A stretch of DNA of 64,000 bases, taken from JAZQQB01 sp045628865 (lineage in GTDB: Bacteria > Bacillota > Clostridia > Lachnospirales > Lachnospiraceae). Location: positions 1 to 64,000 of the forward strand of contig JAZQQB010000051.1 in the NCBI GenBank assembly GCA_045628865.1, read 5' to 3'. Below, in pieces: positions 59,379 to 64,000 of the stretch (position 1 is its first letter; the number at the start of each line of letters is the position of its first letter). Below the pieces are notes generated by a model, which worked only from the letters and a program-made list of their open reading frames with translations, searched no databases and was not told where the DNA came from. Position numbers and translations under genes: made by a program.

Positions 59379-61370
59379 ATGCGTAAGTTAGCGTTACGAG
59401 ACGAGATACTTTTAAAATGCGAATCTCCAGCCAGATATTTGGGTGGTGAGATCAATTCCGTGATGAAGGATAAGGACAAGGTAGATATCCGTTTTGCCAT
59501 GTGCTTCCCAGATGTTTATGAGATCGGTATGTCCCATTTAGGCATCCAGATTTTGTATGATATGATCAATTCCTGGGATGATGTATGGTGTGAACGAGTA
59601 TATTCTCCTTGGGTTGATATGGATAAAGTAATGCGTGAGGAAAAAATTCCTCTTTTTGCCTTGGAATCCCAGGAGCCGGTAAAGGATTTTGATTTTTTGG
59701 CTTTCACCATTCAATATGAAATGTGTTATACCAATATTTTGCAGGTCCTTGATTTATCAGGCGTTGCACTTACTTCCAGGGAAAGAACTGAGGATGATCC
59801 AATCGTTATCGGTGGTGGTCCATGTACCTACAATCCGGAACCAATCGCAGATTTCTTTGATATTTTCTACATTGGAGAGGGGGAAACCCAGTATCGTCCA
59901 ATGTTTGATCTTTATAAAAAATGCAAGGCACAGGGTATGAGCCGTAGAGATATCCTGCTAGAGATTGCAAGAAAGATCCCTGGTATGTATGTGCCACAGT
60001 TTTATGATGTGGAATACAATGAGGATGGAACCATTAAGCGCTTTTTCCCAACCGAGGAAGGTGTGCCGGCAACTATCATGAAGGAAATCGTGGTGGATGT
60101 GACCAATACCTATTATCCAATGAAGCCTTTAGTTCCATTTATTAAGGTTACACAGGACCGCGTGGTGCTTGAGATCCAGAGAGGCTGCATTAGAGGTTGT
60201 CGTTTCTGTCAGGCTGGTCAGCTGTATCGACCAGTTCGTGAAAGAGATGTTGAAACGCTGAAAAAATATGCGGTAGAAATGCTTAAAAACACAGGAAATG
60301 AGGAGATTTCCTTAAGCTCCTTAAGTTCTAGTGATTATAGCCAGTTAGAGGAGTTATTGGACTTTTTGATCAATGACTGCTCTCAGAAAAAGGTGAATAT
60401 TTCCTTGCCAAGTTTACGTATTGACCAGTTCTCCTTAGATGTTATGAGTAAGGTACAGGATGTAAAGAAATCTTCTTTGACCTTTGCACCAGAGGCTGGT
60501 ACACAAAGAATGCGTAATGTGATCAATAAGGGGCTTACTGAGGAGAATATCCTGGGGGGCTCTAAGCTTGCCTTTGAAGGTGGCTGGAATAAGGTTAAGC
60601 TTTACTTTATGCTTGGTCTTCCTACAGAAACCAAGGAAGATATCGAAGGAATCGCTGATATCTGCAATAAGGTGGCTGCAACCTATTATGAAACGGTACC
60701 AAAGGAAAAAAGACATGGCGGTGTGCAGGTAACAGCTTCCACATCCTTCTTTATTCCTAAGCCTTTTACCCCATTCCAGTGGGCACCAATGAACACCAAA
60801 CAGGACTTCATTGACAAGGCCTACATTTGTAGAAATGCCATCCATTCGGTATTAAATCAGAAGCATATCCGTTACAACTGGCATGAAGCTGATGTATCAG
60901 AATTGGAAGGAATCTTAGCAAGAGGAGATAGAAAGCTTTGTAAACCAATCCTTGATGCTTACAAAAAGGGTTGTTTTTATGATGCCTGGAGTGAATATTT
61001 CCACTATGACGTATGGATGGAAACCCTTGCTGAAAACGGCATCGATCCAACCTTCTATACCACACGTGAACGTTCCTTAGATGAGATTTTCCCTTGGGAT
61101 TTCTTATCCTGTGGTGTAAGCAAGGAATTCTTAAAGCGCGAGTGGCAGAATGCATTAAATGAATCCGTTACAAAGAACTGTAAATTAAAATGTTCAGGCT
61201 GCGGTGCTGCCAGATTTGGCGGTGGTATCTGCTTCGAAAAGCGAAATGAAAACGGCGAGATCGTTTACGAATGCGATCTGAAAAAAGAAGGCTGCAATGC
61301 TGAAAAAGTAGGCAGCGATCAGTCTGAAGAGAACAGGAATGGAGGCGCCAACAATGAAGATTCGAATTAA
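59379..61370 (+). CDS. TIGR03960-family radical SAM protein
   Basis: 663 aa. The N-terminal half resembles a B12-binding domain (MSHLGIQILYDMIN, VIGGGPCTYNPEP). The radical SAM core has GCIRGCRFCQAG with Cys270, Cys274 and Cys277. A zinc-like cluster (KLKCSGCGAARFGGGIC) ends the protein. The family is consistently followed by the DUF2344 protein and RNase G, as here, hinting at an RNA-modification role that is unproven. The start lies behind AAAGGAG. Confidence 0.92.
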   Translation: MRKLALRDEILLKCESPARYLGGEINSVMKDKDKVDIRFAMCFPDVYEIGMSHLGIQILYDMINSWDDVWCERVYSPWVDMDKVMREEKIPLFALESQEPVKDFDFLAFTIQYEMCYTNILQVLDLSGVALTSRERTEDDPIVIGGGPCTYNPEPIADFFDIFYIGEGETQYRPMFDLYKKCKAQGMSRRDILLEIARKIPGMYVPQFYDVEYNEDGTIKRFFPTEEGVPATIMKEIVVDVTNTYYPMKPLVPFIKVTQDRVVLEIQRGCIRGCRFCQAGQLYRPVRERDVETLKKYAVEMLKNTGNEEISLSSLSSSDYSQLEELLDFLINDCSQKKVNISLPSLRIDQFSLDVMSKVQDVKKSSLTFAPEAGTQRMRNVINKGLTEENILGGSKLAFEGGWNKVKLYFMLGLPTETKEDIEGIADICNKVAATYYETVPKEKRHGGVQVTASTSFFIPKPFTPFQWAPMNTKQDFIDKAYICRNAIHSVLNQKHIRYNWHEADVSELEGILARGDRKLCKPILDAYKKGCFYDAWSEYFHYDVWMETLAENGIDPTFYTTRERSLDEIFPWDFLSCGVSKEFLKREWQNALNESVTKNCKLKCSGCGAARFGGGICFEKRNENGEIVYECDLKKEGCNAEKVGSDQSEENRNGGANNEDSN

Positions 61371-62043
61371 ATTTGCAAGACATGGTGCCGTGAAATTCTT
61401 AGGACACCTTGATATGATGCGATATTTCCAAAAAGCAGTTAGAAGAGCTGAAATTGATATCTGTTATTCCAATGGATTCAGCCCTCATCAGATCATGTCC
61501 TTTGCCATGCCACTTGGTGTAGGCGTAGAAAGTAATGGTGAATATTTTGATATTGAAGTGGAAACCATGACTACCTGCCAGGATATTGTAGATGCCTTAA
61601 ATGCCCAGATGGCGGAAGGGGTTACGGTACTTAATGCAGTGGTACTTCCAGATAACTGTGGAAATGCCATGGCAAGTGTAGCTGCATCCACCTTTACCAT
61701 TACCTTTAGAGAGGGCAAATTGCCTTGCTTTAACCTAAAGGAAGCATGTGAAAGGATCATGGCACTTACGGAATTAAAGATTGTAAAAGAAACCAAGAAA
61801 AGTACCATGGAGATCGATATCAGACCATATATTTACGAACTTTCAGGCAATGAAGACAGCATTTTTATGATGGTGGATTCTTCCAGTGCCAATAACGTTA
61901 AGCCGGTAATGGTTGTAGATGCTCTTTATGATCTATATGATCAGCAAAAAGGAGAATTTGATATCATGATCACCAGAGAAAATACCTTCCAGAAGAGCAA
62001 AAAAGGCAAAAAGAAATTTGTGCCACTGGATGAGGTAAATTAA
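61354..62043 (+). CDS. TIGR03936/DUF2344 protein
   Basis: 229 aa. KIRIKFARHGAVKFLGHLDMMRYFQKAVRRA is split here: the HLD motif and SNGFSPHQIMSFAMPLGVG are characteristic of the family. In some bacteria it is fused to the upstream radical SAM protein; here its ATG (61354) overlaps the end of that gene by 17 bp, behind TGGAGGCG. The two probably act together. The biochemical function is unknown. Confidence 0.9.
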   Translation: MKIRIKFARHGAVKFLGHLDMMRYFQKAVRRAEIDICYSNGFSPHQIMSFAMPLGVGVESNGEYFDIEVETMTTCQDIVDALNAQMAEGVTVLNAVVLPDNCGNAMASVAASTFTITFREGKLPCFNLKEACERIMALTELKIVKETKKSTMEIDIRPYIYELSGNEDSIFMMVDSSSANNVKPVMVVDALYDLYDQQKGEFDIMITRENTFQKSKKGKKKFVPLDEVN

Positions 62044-62067
62044 CGAAAACAACCAGGAGGACGATTT

Positions 62068-63288
62068 ATGCCGCAAACTTTTTTCGTGACTGCATACCAG
62101 AGTGGGTTATTAACAGGAACAATAGAGGACGGGCGATTAAACCGTGCCTCCTTTTTTCATGAAAAAAATAAATCAATCCTTGGAAATATTTACGTAGCAA
62201 AGGTTATTGATGTTGTAAAAAATATCAATGCCTGCTTTGTGGAGATTGCCCCGGGATTAAAGTGCTTTTTACCATTAGATACCTGCAAAAATGCTATTCT
62301 TTGTAACAGAGCCTTTGATGGACGGATTTTAGCGCAGGATACCATCGTGGTCATGGTGGAAAAGGATGCTGCAAAATCAAAGGATCCTTATGTTTCTGCA
62401 AAGCTGACCTTAACAGGGGATTTTTGCGTTTGTTTAACAGACAGGCCTGGCATTCAGTATTCCAGGAAATTTACAGATAAACAAAAGGCGCAGATCAAAC
62501 AGGAATTGGAGGGATTCTTTAAAGATCCTTCTCTTGCCTTTGCAGAAGAACTTGGGTTTATTATTAGAACAGATGCACTTCATAGTGGAGAACATTTTGA
62601 AGGCTTGAAGCAGGAATTAAGAAGTCTATCAGAGAAGATGCAGGAAATTTTAACCTATGCCTCCAAAAGAACCATTTACTCCGTACTTTTTAAGAGAGAA
62701 GAGCTCTACATTGAAGAATTGAAGAAATGGGGTGTCGGAAATTTCGATAAGATCACAACTGATATTTCGGATGTATATGAAAACATCACATGTTTCTTAT
62801 CAAAAAACAATACATCAGAACTTTCTAAATGTCAGCTATATCAGGATGAAACCATTACCTTGTCAAACCTGTACAATCTAAGGGCGCGCATGGAAGAATC
62901 CTTGAATCGAAAGGTTTGGCTTAAATGCGGTGGGAACCTGGTCATTGATGAGTTAGAAGCCATGACAGTAATCGATATCAATACAGCCAAGTCAAGCGCT
63001 ATGAAGTCCTCTGAGGAGAATTTTTATAAGGTGAACAGGGAAGCCTGTGAGGAGATCGCAAGGCAGCTGATCCTTCGAAACCTATCCGGTATGATCATGA
63101 TTGATTTCATCAATCTAAAGAGCAAGGATAAGGAAAAAGAGATTATGGATTATCTGCAAAGTCTGCTGAAGAGGGATGCCGTTACTGCAAAGGTAGTGGA
63201 TATGACGGCTCTTGGCATTGTGGAGGTTACCAGAAAACGAACCTATCCATCCTTAAAGGAGCAGTTCGGAGGTTATGAAAAATTTTGA
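62068..63288 (+). CDS. rng: Ribonuclease E/G family protein
   Basis: RNase G/E cuts single-stranded AU-rich RNA from a 5'-monophosphate end. 406 aa: an N-terminal S1-like region (GNIYVAKVIDVVKNINACFVEI), the 5' sensor region, and the DNase I-like site with MTVIDINTAKSS and MIMIDFINLKSK, whose aspartates fit the two magnesium ligands. It lacks the zinc-link tail, as many clostridial RNase G-like proteins do. It starts 24 bp after DUF2344 behind AGGAGG. Confidence 0.9.
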   Translation: MPQTFFVTAYQSGLLTGTIEDGRLNRASFFHEKNKSILGNIYVAKVIDVVKNINACFVEIAPGLKCFLPLDTCKNAILCNRAFDGRILAQDTIVVMVEKDAAKSKDPYVSAKLTLTGDFCVCLTDRPGIQYSRKFTDKQKAQIKQELEGFFKDPSLAFAEELGFIIRTDALHSGEHFEGLKQELRSLSEKMQEILTYASKRTIYSVLFKREELYIEELKKWGVGNFDKITTDISDVYENITCFLSKNNTSELSKCQLYQDETITLSNLYNLRARMEESLNRKVWLKCGGNLVIDELEAMTVIDINTAKSSAMKSSEENFYKVNREACEEIARQLILRNLSGMIMIDFINLKSKDKEKEIMDYLQSLLKRDAVTAKVVDMTALGIVEVTRKRTYPSLKEQFGGYEKF

Positions 63289-63393
63289 TGCTTTAGCACT
63301 TTCCTTTCTTAAATAGCAATATACAAATAGTAAATCGCATAAGTTGAGTAGAATCTAACATACTTTTTCGATACATTAAAGAAGGTATAAACT

Positions 63394-63960
63394 ATGAAAT
63401 TCATGAATCTAACAGTATTACATGAAAGTAAATTTTTAAAAAAATATGAATTAACCTACGAAAACAAAGCAGGAAAACAGAAAAAATATGAAATGGTATC
63501 AAGACACGCCATTCATACGCCTAAGGATCTTGGATCTCATTTAGACGGAATGTCTATTGTAGCCTTTATGGATGGAAAACTCATGTTATTAAAGGAATTT
63601 CGTATGGCAGTGAACCAGGAGATCTTTAATCTGTGTGCTGGCATGCTAGAGGATGGGGAAAGCATAGAGGATTGCGTTTCTCGCGAGCTTTATGAGGAAA
63701 CAGGCTTATCCGTAAAAAGAGTATTACATATCCTGCCACCTTCATTTTCTGCAGTGGGAATCTCCGATGTATTGACGCAGATTGCTTTTGTGGAGGTGAC
63801 TGGTAAGATCAGTGATCATTCCTCAGAAAATGAGCAGATTAAAGCTGATTTTTATACAAAGGAAGAGGTTTCCCGTATCATAGAGACTGAGAAGATGAGC
63901 GATAGAGCGCAGATTGTAGCCTATTTTTATACCTTAGGATTGTTTGATCATATGAAGTAA
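63394..63960 (+). CDS. NUDIX hydrolase, ADP-ribose pyrophosphatase-like
   Basis: 188 aa. The Nudix box G-x5-E-x7-REUxEExGU is complete (GMLEDGE, then RELYEETGL). An N-terminal strand region and the position of the box resemble ADP-ribose pyrophosphatases. The substrate is not proven. It lies 105 bp after RNase G, where rplU is often found in related genomes. The final 40 bases of the window contain nothing recognisable. Confidence 0.88.
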   Translation: MKFMNLTVLHESKFLKKYELTYENKAGKQKKYEMVSRHAIHTPKDLGSHLDGMSIVAFMDGKLMLLKEFRMAVNQEIFNLCAGMLEDGESIEDCVSRELYEETGLSVKRVLHILPPSFSAVGISDVLTQIAFVEVTGKISDHSSENEQIKADFYTKEEVSRIIETEKMSDRAQIVAYFYTLGLFDHMK

Positions 63961-64000
63961 TATTTTGGTTTTCTTGCAGTCGTTACGTAGTCAGGGGAGA

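Noticed and set aside
1..64000. Prophage, integrative element or complete insertion sequence
   Set aside because: No integrase, transposase, capsid, portal or relaxase genes; no attachment-site duplication; the only mobile-type signals are short non-coding elements.

Overview
The window looks like chromosome from a low-GC, Gram-positive anaerobe of the Clostridia, most likely a gut or rumen Lachnospiraceae. Supporting signs are strong AGGAGG-type ribosome binding sites, RecU and DegV, a YlbJ-like protein, the TIGR03960-TIGR03936-RNase G cluster, HisZ with short HisG, many small lipoproteins and membrane proteins, and polysaccharide-binding exports (a two-cohesin protein with a CBM2-like module, and an expansin). 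There is no prophage, no complete insertion sequence, no rRNA or tRNA gene and no CRISPR array. Nearly all genes lie on the + strand; the exceptions are a YlbJ-like protein, an expansin, one lipoprotein and cysK.

Layout. 1-3.7 kb: a 52-bp tandem repeat, recG, degV. 3.9-6.6 kb: two related lipoproteins. 6.8-11.2 kb: a type IIA topoisomerase pair split by a MITE-like element. 11.3-16 kb: rsmD, coaD, a coiled-coil protein, a cell-wall amidase and a HEAT/methyltransferase-like protein. 16-22 kb: YlbJ-like gene, RsuA-type pseudouridine synthase, HAD phosphatase, YgiQ radical SAM enzyme, SDR. 22-28.9 kb: a decay zone with broken phosphatase, RsgA and GNAT genes among an ASCH-HAD fusion, two hydrolases, the expansin and small membrane proteins. 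29-33 kb: a biotin operon, bioW-bioF fused, bioD, bioA. 33-42.3 kb: racemase-like protein, GNAT, SUFU-domain protein, lipoproteins, phosphoesterase, cysK, TauE-like exporter, esterase and a CFI-box protein. 42.4-42.8 kb: a strikingly regular gene-free array of alternating GTAC motifs. 43-48 kb: nucleotidyltransferase, membrane-anchored MerR regulator, cohesin/CBM protein. 48-55.5 kb: RluA-type synthase, recU, then hisZ-hisG-hisD-hisB and a HisF-like/HisIE fusion. 55.5-57 kb: a broken BspA-type gene and a repeat-rich gap. 57-64 kb: a Panacea-domain regulator behind a multi-hairpin leader, a zinc-ribbon membrane protein, the TIGR03960/TIGR03936/RNase G cluster and a NUDIX hydrolase.

The intergenic DNA is unusually rich in small repeat families: a MITE-like element with GTAACTRTTCAGA ends, a roughly 95-bp element found between convergent genes, a hairpin family with changing stems and a constant loop, and tandem duplications that copy gene tails including the stop codon. 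The phased array at 42454-42800 is the structure least explained by known features.
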